From the NCBI GenBank assembly GCA_046593925.1, contig JBKJQN010000055.1:36727-100726 (forward strand): a stretch of DNA of 64,000 nucleotides, in the 5' to 3' direction. Positions within the stretch are counted from its first letter, which is position 1. Each line of letters starts with the position of its first letter. The notes under the pieces are model-generated. The model worked only from the letters and a program-made list of their open reading frames with translations, did no database searches and had not been told where the DNA came from. This DNA is from JAYVYM01 sp046593925 (GTDB taxonomy: Bacteria > Actinomycetota > Actinomycetes > Mycobacteriales > SCTD01). Of this stretch, positions 42,444 to 51,318 are shown in pieces. The translations under genes were made by a program, and so were the position numbers.

Positions 42444-44264
42444 GTGAGCGCGGCCCTGTGGGTCCTGCTCCTGCTGCCCGCCGGGACCGGTGCCGGCCTC
42501 GTGCTGCTCGGCCCCCGTGCGGACCGCTCGGCTGCCCGGTCGGCGACCGTCGTCGCGGTGGTGCTGCTCGGGCTGGTCCTCGCGGTCGCCGGGACGCCGC
42601 TGCGCGCCGACCCGCCGTTCCTGCTCGGGGAGCGCCTCTCGCTCGGGATGGACGGCCTCAGCGCTGCGCTCGCCGTGACGGTCTGCGCGATCACCGCCTG
42701 CGTACTCGCCGCCTCGCCGGCCCAGGTGCGGCTCCGGCGGGCCCGCCTGTGCGGGGGCCTGCTGCTGTTCCTCGCGGCCGTCCTGCTCACCCTCGTCGCC
42801 CGCTCGCTCCTGCCGCTGCTCGCCGGCTGGGAGCTGATGGGCGCCGCGTCGTACGCCCTCATCGCCCATGACCTGCGGGACTCGCGTGCCGCCGGCTCCG
42901 CCATGACGGCCCTGCTGACCACCCGCGCGATGGACCTCGGCCTTTACGTCGCGGCCGGAGCGGCCCTCGCCGGCGGCGGCGACCTGTCGCTGGCCGGGCT
43001 CGCGACCCTCCCCGACGGCTGGCGCGACCTCGCGGCGCTGGGGGTGGTCACCGCGTGCCTGGGGAAAGCGGCGCAGCTCCCGGTGTCGTCCTGGCTGTCG
43101 CGGGCGATGGACGGGCCGAGCCCGGTCAGCGCGCTGCTGCACAGCGCGGCGATGGTCGCGATGGGCGGCTACCTGCTCCTGCGGACCGGCCCGCTGCTGG
43201 CCTCCACCGGCTGGGCCCCCGACCTCGTCGCCTGGGTCGGCGCCCTGACAGCCGTCCTGCTCGGAGTCGTCGCGTTCGCCCAGCGCGACCTCAAGCAGCT
43301 CCTGGCCGCGTCCACCGCCAGCCAGCTCGGCTTCGTCGTGCTCGCCGCCGGGGTCGGGGGCACCAGCGCCGGCGCCGCGCAGCTCGTCGCGCACGCCGCG
43401 ACGAAGAGCCTGCTGTTCCTCGCGGCCGGCGTGTGGCTGCACCTGCTCGGGACCCGTGATCTGGGGCGCCTGGCCGGGGCGGCCCGGCGCACCCCGGCCG
43501 TGGGGGCGCTGGCGGTGGCAGGGCTGCTGTCGCTCGCGGGGGTGCCGCCGCTGGCGCTGTGGACCGGTAAGGACGCCGTCCTGTCGGCCGCCCTGGACCG
43601 GTCGCCCGCGCTGTACACGGCCGGGCTCGTCGGGTCGGCACTGTCGGCCGCCTACGCCGGCCGGGCGCTCGCCGCGCTCCTGCGACCGACCCGGGAGCGC
43701 GAGCACGTAGAGCCGACGGCCTGGCTGCCGCTGGTGCCGCTCGCCGTCGGCGCGGTGCTGCTGGCCGGGCTCGTGCTCGGCCCCGGCGGACGCGCGTTCG
43801 CGGAGCTGCTCGACGTCACCCGGCCCGTCCCGGGACCGGTCGAGCTCGTCGTGTCGGGGGTGCTCGCCGTCGTCGTCCTGCTCACCGCCTGGTGGCACGG
43901 CGACGCCCTCGCCGCCCGTCTGCCCGTCGCGCGCGACTGGTTCCACCTCGACGCCGCCACCCGGGCGGTCGCGGTCCGCCCGGTCCTCGCTCTCGCACAC
44001 GCCCTCGCGACGTTCGACGACCGGGTCCTGGACGGCGCCGTGGAGGGCGCCGCCGCGGGCACCGTCCGGGCGGCCAGGAGAGCGCAGCGCCTCGACGACC
44101 GCGACGTCGACGGGCTGGTCCGACGCGTCGCCGCCGGTACCCGGCGTCTCGGGGACCTCGCCCGGCTGCCGCAGACCGGCCAGGTCCACCACTACTACGG
44201 CCAGGCCGCGGCCGTCCTCGTCGGCGCCGTCGTCCTGCTCCTGACCGTCCGATCGACGAGGTGA
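42444..44264 (+). CDS. nuoL: NADH-quinone oxidoreductase subunit L-like (NuoL)
   Basis: The 606-residue antiporter-like subunit has the key TM5 glutamate (LLAGWELMGAASYALIAHDL) and TM7 lysine region (GKAAQLPVSSWLSRAMDGPS then PVSALLHSAAMVAMGGYLLL). TM8 follows with FAQRDLKQLLAASTASQLGF. The C-terminus ends with a long amphipathic, Arg/Ala-rich region and a last helix, as in NuoL's lateral helix. GTG 42444 gives the start; its 3' end overlaps nuoM (GTGA). Confidence 0.9.
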   Translation: MSAALWVLLLLPAGTGAGLVLLGPRADRSAARSATVVAVVLLGLVLAVAGTPLRADPPFLLGERLSLGMDGLSAALAVTVCAITACVLAASPAQVRLRRARLCGGLLLFLAAVLLTLVARSLLPLLAGWELMGAASYALIAHDLRDSRAAGSAMTALLTTRAMDLGLYVAAGAALAGGGDLSLAGLATLPDGWRDLAALGVVTACLGKAAQLPVSSWLSRAMDGPSPVSALLHSAAMVAMGGYLLLRTGPLLASTGWAPDLVAWVGALTAVLLGVVAFAQRDLKQLLAASTASQLGFVVLAAGVGGTSAGAAQLVAHAATKSLLFLAAGVWLHLLGTRDLGRLAGAARRTPAVGALAVAGLLSLAGVPPLALWTGKDAVLSAALDRSPALYTAGLVGSALSAAYAGRALAALLRPTREREHVEPTAWLPLVPLAVGAVLLAGLVLGPGGRAFAELLDVTRPVPGPVELVVSGVLAVVVLLTAWWHGDALAARLPVARDWFHLDAATRAVAVRPVLALAHALATFDDRVLDGAVEGAAAGTVRAARRAQRLDDRDVDGLVRRVAAGTRRLGDLARLPQTGQVHHYYGQAAAVLVGAVVLLLTVRSTR

Positions 44265-45766
44265 GCGTGCTCGACCTGCTGATCTTCCTCCCGCTGCTCG
44301 CCGCGGTCTGCCTGCTGTGCCTGCCCCGGCTCCCGGACCGGACGGCACGCGTCGCCCTCGTGGTGGTCACCGCCATCGAGCTGGCGCTCGCCGTCGGACT
44401 GTGGGCCGCCTACAACGGCGGTCCGGGTCTCACCGACGGCATCGCCTACGAACGTCGGCTGAGCTGGATCCCCTCGGTCGGCAGCAGCTACCACGTCGGG
44501 CTCGACGGGCTGTCGCTCCCGCTCGTCGCGCTCACGGCCGGGCTGTTCCTCGCGTGTGCGATCTACGCGCTGCGCGAGACGAAGCGGCCGCGCAACCTCG
44601 CCGCGCTGCTGCTGTTCCTGGAGACGTCATGCCTGGGCGTGTTCGCCAGCCTCGACCTGGTCCTGTTCTTCGTCTTCTTCGACCTGTCGATCGTCGGCAT
44701 GTACTTCGTGATCGCCGGGTGGGGGCACGGGAACGCCGCCCGGTCGGCCCTGAAGTTCTTCCTCTACACGTTCCTCGGGAGCCTCGCGCTGCTCGTCGGC
44801 TTCCTCGCCCTGTTCGCGGCCAGCAACCCGCACACGTTCGACATGGTCGAGCTGGCGAAGGCCCCGCCGCTGCAGGGCAAGCCGCTCGCCGGCGGACTCG
44901 CGCTCCTCGCGATCGGGATCGGCCTGGCGGTCAAGACGCCGACCGTGCCGTTCCACACGTGGCTGCCGCCCGCGCACACCGACGCGCCCGCCGTCGGCTC
45001 GGCGGTCCTCGCCGGGGTACTGCTGAAGATGGGCACCTACGGCTTCGTCCGGATCGCGATGCCGATGCTGCCGGACGCCTGGCGGTCCTGGGCCGTCGTC
45101 GCAGTCGTCGTCGGCGTCGTGAGCATCCTGTACGGCGCGCTCGTCGCCCTCGCCCAGGCGAACCTCAAGCGGATGATTGCGTACACTTCGGTGTCCCACA
45201 TGGGCTACGTCCTGCTCGCGGTCGGAGCCGCCGGCCTGACCGGCGGCAGCGACGCGCAGGCCCGGTCGGTCGCGGTCTCCGGCGCCGTGACGCAGATGGT
45301 CAGCCACGGTCTCGTCACCGGTGCGCTGTTCCTGCTCGCAGGCGTGCTCCAGGACCGTGCCGGGACGTACGACCTCGACGCGTACGGCGGGCTCGCGGGC
45401 AAGGCCCCGCGCTTCGCCGCGCTGTTTGCCGTCGCCTCCTTCGCGAGCCTCGGGCTGCCCGGCCTGTCCGGGTTCCTCGCCGAGTTCCAGGTCCTCGCCG
45501 GGTCGCTCGGCTCCACGCCCGTCGGCGTCGTCGTCGCGCTCCTGGGGCTGCTCGTCACCGCCGCGCTCTTCCTGTGGGCGATCAACCGGCTCCTGCTCGG
45601 CGGCCCGGGGCCGAGCACAAGGTCCGTCACCGACCTGCGGCCCAGCGAGCTCGCCGCCGTCGTCCCGCTGCTGCTGCTCTCCCTGCTCGTCGGGGTGCTG
45701 CCCCGGCCGCTGCTCGACGTGGTCGAGCCCGCGGCCCACACCGTCGTCGACCTGGTCGCCCGGTGA
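44261..45766 (+). CDS. nuoM: NADH-quinone oxidoreductase subunit M-like (NuoM)
   Basis: The 501-residue protein carries YHVGLDGLSLPLVALTAGLF, the TM5 region FFVFFDLSIVGMYFVIAGWG, the lysine helix AVKTPTVPFHTWLPPAHTDA and NLKRMIAYTSVSHMGYVLLA. In TM5 the invariant glutamate of NuoM (FFEVALLPMYFLI type) is aspartate. All other landmarks are kept. It should move one proton per turnover if driven. It overlaps nuoL by GTGA. Confidence 0.92.
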   Translation: MSVLDLLIFLPLLAAVCLLCLPRLPDRTARVALVVVTAIELALAVGLWAAYNGGPGLTDGIAYERRLSWIPSVGSSYHVGLDGLSLPLVALTAGLFLACAIYALRETKRPRNLAALLLFLETSCLGVFASLDLVLFFVFFDLSIVGMYFVIAGWGHGNAARSALKFFLYTFLGSLALLVGFLALFAASNPHTFDMVELAKAPPLQGKPLAGGLALLAIGIGLAVKTPTVPFHTWLPPAHTDAPAVGSAVLAGVLLKMGTYGFVRIAMPMLPDAWRSWAVVAVVVGVVSILYGALVALAQANLKRMIAYTSVSHMGYVLLAVGAAGLTGGSDAQARSVAVSGAVTQMVSHGLVTGALFLLAGVLQDRAGTYDLDAYGGLAGKAPRFAALFAVASFASLGLPGLSGFLAEFQVLAGSLGSTPVGVVVALLGLLVTAALFLWAINRLLLGGPGPSTRSVTDLRPSELAAVVPLLLLSLLVGVLPRPLLDVVEPAAHTVVDLVAR

Positions 45767-45788
45767 CCCGGCGCAGCCGGGCGGGCGG

Positions 45789-47195
45789 GTGAACCAGGAC
45801 CCGGGCGCGCTCCTGCCCGAGCTCGTCCTGCTGCTCGGCGCCGTCGCGACGCTCCTGCTCGGCAGCTTCCTGCCCCGGCGGCGGCAGTGGGTCGCCCGAC
45901 TGGCGGCCGCGGGGGTCCTGCTGGGGTCGGCCGCGCTCGCGGCCGTGGCGCTCGCCGGCCCGGACCAGCTCGTCTACGACGACACGTTCGCCGCGGACGG
46001 ACTCACCGGCACCGCGCGGCTCGTGGTCGCGCTCTCCGGCCTGCTCGTCCTGGGCATCATGAGCGACGAGATCGCCGGCGACGCGCGCGAGAGCGAGCAC
46101 TACGTGCTCGTGCTGTTCGCCGTGCTCGGCACCGACGTGCTCGCGGGCGGCAACGACCTGCTGCTGCTGGCCGTCGGGTACCTCCTCGCCAGCGTGCCCT
46201 TGTACGCGCTCGCCGGGGCGGCCCGGGACGGCGCCGGGACGGAGGCGGCGCTGAAGACGTACCTGCTCGGGGCGTTCCTCGGCGTCGCGATGCTCACCGG
46301 CGTCGTGGTCCTGTCCGGCGTCGTCGGCGGCACCGGCTACCGGCTCCTGACCGCCGGCCTCGCCGGCACACCCCGTCCCGCGGTCGCCGTCGGCGTGGTC
46401 GCGCTCCTCGCCGGGCTCATGTTCAAAGCCGGCGCCGTCCCCGGGCACTTCTGGGTCCCGGACGCCGCGCAGGGCTCCCGGGCCGGCGCGGCTGCCCTGC
46501 TGACGACCGTCCCGAAGGTCGGCGGCGTGCTCGCCGCCTACCGGGTCCTGTCGGCCGTCCCCGTCAGCGTGGTCGACTGGCCGCTCCTGGTGGCGGTGCT
46601 CGCCGCAGTCACCATGACCCTGGGCAACCTCGCCGCGTTCGGGCAGACCAGCCCGCGACGGCTGCTCGGCTGGTCGACCGTCAGCCAGTCGGGCTACCTG
46701 CTCATGGCGGTCGCCGTTGCCGGCCGCGTCGACCTCGCGCTGCCGTCGCTGGCGCTGTACCTCGCCGGCTACGCGGTCACGAACCTCGGCGCGTTCGCCG
46801 TCACCGCCGCTCTGCCGGAGCGGACCTCCCTGGAGCACTACCGGGGGCTCGTCGCCCGGCGGCCGTGGCTCGCCCTGTCGCTGCTGGTGCTCCTGCTCGG
46901 CCTCGTCGGCACCCCGCCCACGGCGGTGTTCGCCGGCAAGCTCACCGTCTTCGCTGCGGCCCTCGACGGCGGCCTCGGCTGGCTCGTCGCGGTCGCCGCC
47001 GTGAACACCGTCGCGAGCCTGTTCTACTACCTCCGATGGCTGGCGCCCGCCTTCGACCGGGCCGGCGGGGCCGGGCTCCCAACCACCCGCGTCGGGGCTG
47101 TCGCCGGCACGTGCGCGGTCACCGCAGCCGTCGCCTCCGTCGCACTCGGGCTCGGCGCCGGACTCGTGTTGGCCCTGCGTCCTGCCCTGGGCTGA
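45789..47195 (+). CDS. nuoN: NADH-quinone oxidoreductase subunit N-like (NuoN)
   Basis: The 468-residue protein starts at GTG 45789, 22 bases after nuoM. The lysine helix is present (LMFKAGAVPGHFWVPDAAQG), as is SPRRLLGWSTVSQSGYLLMA. In the TM5 position (LLLLAVGYLLASVPLYALAG) the glutamate expected before the SLPLYVLA-type segment seems absent. A second lysine in LLTTVPKVGGVLAAYR is kept. It closes the cluster. Confidence 0.88.
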   Translation: MNQDPGALLPELVLLLGAVATLLLGSFLPRRRQWVARLAAAGVLLGSAALAAVALAGPDQLVYDDTFAADGLTGTARLVVALSGLLVLGIMSDEIAGDARESEHYVLVLFAVLGTDVLAGGNDLLLLAVGYLLASVPLYALAGAARDGAGTEAALKTYLLGAFLGVAMLTGVVVLSGVVGGTGYRLLTAGLAGTPRPAVAVGVVALLAGLMFKAGAVPGHFWVPDAAQGSRAGAAALLTTVPKVGGVLAAYRVLSAVPVSVVDWPLLVAVLAAVTMTLGNLAAFGQTSPRRLLGWSTVSQSGYLLMAVAVAGRVDLALPSLALYLAGYAVTNLGAFAVTAALPERTSLEHYRGLVARRPWLALSLLVLLLGLVGTPPTAVFAGKLTVFAAALDGGLGWLVAVAAVNTVASLFYYLRWLAPAFDRAGGAGLPTTRVGAVAGTCAVTAAVASVALGLGAGLVLALRPALG

Positions 47196-47199
47196 CGTC

Positions 47200-47420
47200 C
47201 CGGCGGGACAAAGACCGCGGCGCCCCGGGCGGCCTTGCTCGCCTCGGTGAGCCGGTTGAACGCCTCGGCGGCGTCCGCACGCAGCAGGTGGCCGAGTGCG
47301 TAGGACAGCGGGAGAAACGCGCTGGCCGGGACGGTGCCTCGCGGGCGGCCTGCTCGGCGGCGACCAGGGCCGCCTCCAGCCTGGCGATCTCGTCGGTGCG
47401 CTGTCCCTGCAGTCGGTCGA
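47200..47420 (-). pseudogene. unidentified frameshifted minus-strand remnant
   Basis: Coding-like text is seen in two frames: DRLQGQRTDEIARLEAALVA then AEQAAREAPSRPA in one, and AFLPLSYALGHLLRADAAEA then FNRLTEASKAARGAAVFVPP in the next, joined near 47315. The first part looks like a coiled coil. I do not recognise a family, so this is only a suspected relic converging on nuoN. Confidence 0.35.
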
Positions 47421-47834
47421 GCTCGCCGGCCGCCGGCCCCAGGTCCGGTCGGTCCTGTCGGTCCTGTCGGTCCTGGTCTTCAGACCGTCGAAGTCGTCAG
47501 CGAGCGACCGTTCGCGGGCCGTGGCACCGTCCCGGGGCACCCGGGCGTCCCGGTCGGCGTCGTGGGGGCGACATCGCCGGCCGCGACTGCGGCGGCCAGC
47601 ACCTCATGGGTGTTGCCCTGTACCTGTCGCCGATCCGCGTCCGCCCGGAACGCCGATGTGACCCCGCCGCTCAGTCAGCGACCCGGGGAGTCGGACCGGA
47701 CTACGACGCCGCGCGCTGTCCCTTCCCCTGTCAGCGGCGGCAGGACCGCACGCAGGTACTCCTGCCCGGCGTCCGCGACGAGCGCCTCCACAACGTGCGG
47801 CAGGCCCACCCCCCGGCGGTCCAGCGTCATCCGG
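47421..47834. other. gap with a 9-base repeat, no supported gene
   Basis: No frame has a recognised domain. GGTCCTGTC is repeated from 47451 to 47475 (2.8 copies). The stretch separates nuoN from a stress-protein relic. Confidence 0.4.
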
Positions 47835-48218
47835 CTAGCCCCGGGGGCGGGCCTCCCAGGTCCAGCGTGGCCGGTCCGGCGATCGGGTCGGCGGTGACGA
47901 CGCGCTGACCGGCGCTGCCGCGGGGAGCCTTGGCGCGGCGCACGGCGTCCGATGCCGGATCGCGTCGTCGGTCTCGACGGTCACGTCGTACTGCTCGGCC
48001 TCCACAGGGTCGACCCTGGTGAAGTCATGGCGCCCCCGGGTGGCCTTGCGTGCCAGGAACGCGAACATCGCCCAACAGGCCGCGCCTGACACGACGCTCC
48101 CCACCAGGGTCCCGAAGCCGGCGGAGCCGGAACTGAACAGCCCGAGCAGGAACCCGAAGAGCAGACCGAACCAGGTGCCGGTCAGAGCCGCCCGGCCGCT
48201 GGTGAGCCGACCGGTCAC
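47835..48218 (-). pseudogene. general-stress-protein membrane fragment
   Basis: The frame reads LTGTWFGLLFGFLLGLFSSG, GTLVGSVVSGAACWAMFAFL and ATRGRHDFTRVDPVEAEQYD. This is the glycine-rich membrane hairpin and following strand of YflT/DUF1269-like stress proteins. The N-terminal domain is missing and the C-terminus is frameshifted into an Ala/Pro-rich tail. Probably a relic. Confidence 0.5.
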
Positions 48219-48290
48219 CTACTCGACCGACCGCAGGCCGTTGCCACGATCCGGGAGTGCTCGACGGGGCAGCACCGTGCGGGTGCCGGG

Positions 48291-49019
48291 TTACCTCACC
48301 GTGCAGCACTTGCCGAGGGTGATGACGGTGACGACGCCTCCGGCGAAGGTGCGGCGGCTGGACCTGCCGCAGTCGTGGAAAGGGGTCTGCTCCTCGGCGA
48401 GGAAGTGCCCGGCGAACACGGAGTGCACGATCGCGCGGAGCGGACCGGTGCGCCACCGATCGCGACGGCTGGTCGGCCGGGAGCAGAAGGAGTAGGCGAG
48501 CAGGCCGTCCGGGCGTAGGACGCGCAGCAGCTCGGTGACGACAACCGCGGGGTCGTCGACGGTCTCGATCACCCAGCCGCACATCACCACGTCGAAGGTG
48601 TCGTCGCCGAAGGGCAGCGCGTCGAGGGTGACCACGGCACGAGGGTCGTGCAGGTCGTCGGCGCGGGCGAGCATCGCCGGCGACAGGTCGACCAGGACGG
48701 GGTGCAGCCCGGGGACGCTGCCCTGCAGCTGGCGGGACAGGGCGCCGGTACCGGCCCCCGCGTCCAGCACCCGCGCGTCGTGCCGGGAGGACAGCGCAGG
48801 CACGACCGCGGCGAGCATCGCCTGCTCGGCGGTGCCGCCGGCGGCGGCGAGCCACAGCCGCCGGTAGTAGCGGTCGTAGCCGACCGCGGCATGTTCGTAC
48901 ACCGACCGGACGTGCCCGGAGCGCCGACCGGGCGGGACCAGCGGGAAACTGTTCGCGGTGGCCGTCAGGGCGTGCGGGTCCGGGACCGGCCGCCGGCGCG
49001 CTGTGCGCGTCACCCTCAC
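48291..49019 (-). CDS. class I SAM-dependent methyltransferase
   Basis: From GTG 49019, overlapping the DUF2933-like stop (GTGA), the protein has 242 residues. Motif I is ARVLDAGAGTGALSRQLQGS near residue 92. Motif II/III regions are VTLDALPFGDDTFDVVMCGW and VTELLRVLRPDGLLAYSFCS. The C-terminus has several cysteines (FHDCGRSSRRTF, LGKCCTVR), unusual for the fold and suggestive of metal or thiol chemistry. Substrate unknown; arsenite-type methyltransferases also use cysteines, but their spacing is not matched here. Confidence 0.82.
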   Translation of the reverse strand: MRVTRTARRRPVPDPHALTATANSFPLVPPGRRSGHVRSVYEHAAVGYDRYYRRLWLAAAGGTAEQAMLAAVVPALSSRHDARVLDAGAGTGALSRQLQGSVPGLHPVLVDLSPAMLARADDLHDPRAVVTLDALPFGDDTFDVVMCGWVIETVDDPAVVVTELLRVLRPDGLLAYSFCSRPTSRRDRWRTGPLRAIVHSVFAGHFLAEEQTPFHDCGRSSRRTFAGGVVTVITLGKCCTVR

Positions 49020-49252
49020 CGGTCCGAGCGAGTCAGGCCGTCGTCGTGCGGGTGGTCCGAGGCACCGGCATGGGTGTGGCTCGGCCTGTTCTGCATCCCC
49101 GACATCCCCCGCATCATCATGAACATCATGCCCATGCAGGCGAGCGGCCAGAGCAGGAACAGCGCACCGCCCCCGACCGCGCCGGAGAAGAACAGGGCGG
49201 CCCCGACCACGAGCAGACCGAGCATCAGGTACGAGTGCTTGTGGTGGTTCAT
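49016..49252 (-). CDS. small DUF2933-like membrane protein
   Basis: The 78-residue protein has two hydrophobic segments (YLMLGLLVVGAALFFSG, GALFLLWPLACMGMMFMMMR) and a His-rich tail (PSHTHAGASDHPHDD). Such short proteins with a W-P-L-x-C-M-M core are found in copper and heavy-metal clusters. GGGAG lies before the ATG. It is coupled to the methyltransferase and divergent from the metal permease operon. Confidence 0.65.
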   Translation of the reverse strand: MNHHKHSYLMLGLLVVGAALFFSGAVGGGALFLLWPLACMGMMFMMMRGMSGMQNRPSHTHAGASDHPHDDGLTRSDR

Positions 49253-49464
49253 CCGAACCAGCTCCCGGGCTGACGGCCCGCCACGCTGGCCAGTGGGCTG
49301 GCTGGTCGTCGGGGCCCACGTCGACCCTATGCGCGGCCAGCTCACGGCTGCAGGGCCAAAAGTCCCGATCCGGTGGTCGTACGCCTCCGGCCACCGAGCA
49401 CCCTCCGGACCGGAATGTCCGCAAGGCCACACGGTTGTACGGTGCACTGCGCAAGGAGGAAAAT

Positions 49465-49629
49465 GTGGAAGTACCTGACACCGCACGCACGCGGCAGGCC
49501 TGCCGGATCGAGGTGGCCGGCGTCCCGGGCTGCGACAGCGGCCCAGGCGGCCGGCTGGCGTTCGTGATCCGGGAGCTCGCCGCAGCGATGGCGCGTCACC
49601 GGACGCACCGGTCGAGGAGGACCAGTTGA
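49465..49629 (+). CDS. micro-ORF coupled to the YHS permease
   Basis: AAGGAGG at 49453-49459 is followed by GTG 49465. The frame gives 54 residues with two cysteines (RQACRIEVAGVPGCDSGPGG) and a basic C-terminal helix (RLAFVIRELAAAMARH). It ends in TGA overlapping the permease TTG start. No family is recognised. The strong ribosome site and coupling argue that it is translated, as a leader peptide or a small metal-binding protein. Confidence 0.5.
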   Translation: MEVPDTARTRQACRIEVAGVPGCDSGPGGRLAFVIRELAAAMARHRTHRSRRTS

Positions 49630-51275
49630 GCGCGCTGGACACTATCGGGAACAGCCTGTCCGAGGGCTTCTTCATGTTCTGGGCGACCCTGTGGGCGCTG
49701 ATCCTGGGGTTCACGTTGTCCGGTGCGGTGCAGGCGTTCGTGTCCCGCGACGAGATGCAGCGGGCGATGGGCGACCACCGGCCCCGCACCATCGTGAAGA
49801 CCAGCCTGTGGGGCGCTGCGAGTTCGTCGTGCTCCTACGCCGCCAGCGCGCTGGCGAAGTCGCTGTTCCAACGCGGCGCGGACTTCACCACCTCGATGGT
49901 CTTCATGTTCGCCAGCACCAACCTCGTGCTCGAGCTCGGGATCATCCTGTGGCTGCTGATGGGCTGGCAGTTCGCGGCCGCTGAGTTCGTCGGCGGTGCC
50001 ATCATGATCGCCTTGTTCGTGCTCCTCGCCCCCCGGATCCTCCCCCGCCTGGAGATCGAGCAGGCCCGCGAGCGCCTCAACAGCACCGCGGCGGGCGGCG
50101 CCGCCGGACACGAGCACCACGGCGACATGGGCACCGACAGAGCTCCGGAGGCCAAGCCCTTCCGCGAGCGGCTGCGCAGCAAGGCCGGCTGGGCCGACGC
50201 GGCCAGTTACACGGTCTCAGACCTGACAATGCTGCGCCGCGAGCTCGTCATCGGCTACCTCGTCGCCGGGTTTCTTGCCGTCGCCGTCCCCGCCTCGATA
50301 TACAGCACGATCTTCCTGTCCGGGCACGGGATCGCGACCGACCTGGAGAACGTGATAGTCGGGCCGTTCATCGCGTTCATCAGCTTCGTCTGCTCGATCG
50401 GGAACGTCCCGCTCGCCGCCGCGCTGTACGACGGCGGGATCAGTTTTGGCGGCACCGTCGCGTTCATCTTCGCCGACCTCATCGCCCTGCCGCTCGTGGT
50501 CATCTACGGCAAGTTCTACGGCCGCAGGCTCGCTCTGCGCCTGTTCTTCTCCTTCTGGGCGGTCATGAGCACCGCCGGCCTGCTGGTCGACCTGCTCTTC
50601 CGCGCGGTCCGCATCTCGTTCCCGCACCGCAGGGCAGAGGTCGTCATGACCGGCTTCTCCTGGAACTACACGACCTGGCTCAACATCGTGTTCCTCGGGC
50701 TCGGGGCCGTCGTCTACTGGGCCTACCGGAACCGCGAGCGCCTCGGGGGCGGCGGGCAGTACGCCAAGGACCCGGTCTGCGGGATGCAGGTCGAGCGCGG
50801 CAACGCCCCCGCCACCACCCGCCACGACGGGCAGACCATCTACTTCTGCTCCGACCGCTGCTCCGACAGGTTCGCCAAGGACCCGGCCCGGTACGCGGGA
50901 ACCGGCGCCAGCGAGCCGATGGGCGGCCACGACGACGGCGACAGCCGGCACGAGGCGCGGGCCGGCGCGATCGACCCGGTGTGCGGGATGACTGTCGACC
51001 CGGCGACGGCGGCCGGGCACGCCGACTACGCCGGGGAGACGTACGCGTTCTGCTCCACCGGCTGCCAGGCTGCCTTCACCGCAGACCCCCTCGCGCACCT
51101 GACCGAGGCCCGCGACCCGGTCTGCGGGATGACCGTCGACGTCGCCCACCCCGGCGCCACCGCCACCGCCGGCGGCTCCCGGTACGTGTTCTGCGGGCCG
51201 GGCTGCGCGAAGGCGTTCACCGCCGCCCCCGACACCTACCTGCAGGCCACCGGCGCACAGCACACCACCCACTGA
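49626..51275 (+). CDS. YraQ/ArsP-type permease with three C-terminal YHS domains
   Basis: The 549-residue protein starts at TTG 49626. Residues 1-365 form about eight membrane segments of the DUF318 permease family, with ASSSCSYAASALAKSLFQRG near residue 61 and FICSIGNVPLA-type text (FISFVCSIGNVPLAAALYDG) near 255. A His-rich loop lies near 158. Three YHS/TRASH metal domains follow at about 382-425, 450-492 and 497-540, each with DPVCGM and an F-C-S/G-x-x-C motif. The permease moves an unknown metal or metalloid; the YHS array could bind it on the cytoplasmic side. An ArsR regulator follows. Confidence 0.88.
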   Translation: MSALDTIGNSLSEGFFMFWATLWALILGFTLSGAVQAFVSRDEMQRAMGDHRPRTIVKTSLWGAASSSCSYAASALAKSLFQRGADFTTSMVFMFASTNLVLELGIILWLLMGWQFAAAEFVGGAIMIALFVLLAPRILPRLEIEQARERLNSTAAGGAAGHEHHGDMGTDRAPEAKPFRERLRSKAGWADAASYTVSDLTMLRRELVIGYLVAGFLAVAVPASIYSTIFLSGHGIATDLENVIVGPFIAFISFVCSIGNVPLAAALYDGGISFGGTVAFIFADLIALPLVVIYGKFYGRRLALRLFFSFWAVMSTAGLLVDLLFRAVRISFPHRRAEVVMTGFSWNYTTWLNIVFLGLGAVVYWAYRNRERLGGGGQYAKDPVCGMQVERGNAPATTRHDGQTIYFCSDRCSDRFAKDPARYAGTGASEPMGGHDDGDSRHEARAGAIDPVCGMTVDPATAAGHADYAGETYAFCSTGCQAAFTADPLAHLTEARDPVCGMTVDVAHPGATATAGGSRYVFCGPGCAKAFTAAPDTYLQATGAQHTTH

Positions 51276-51318
51276 CCGACCACGCACTGACCGACCAGGA
51301 CGCAACGCCAGGAGCCGC

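Noticed and set aside
42228..44348. Long minus-strand open frame (706 codons) opposite nuoL
   Set aside because: Its translation is Gly/Arg/Asp/Gln-rich with no domain, typical of antisense frames in high-GC genes. The plus strand encodes NuoK and NuoL clearly.
47451..47475. Nine-base repeat GGTCCTGTC, 2.8 copies
   Set aside because: Too short and without spacers, so not CRISPR. Probably slippage in a non-coding or decayed stretch.
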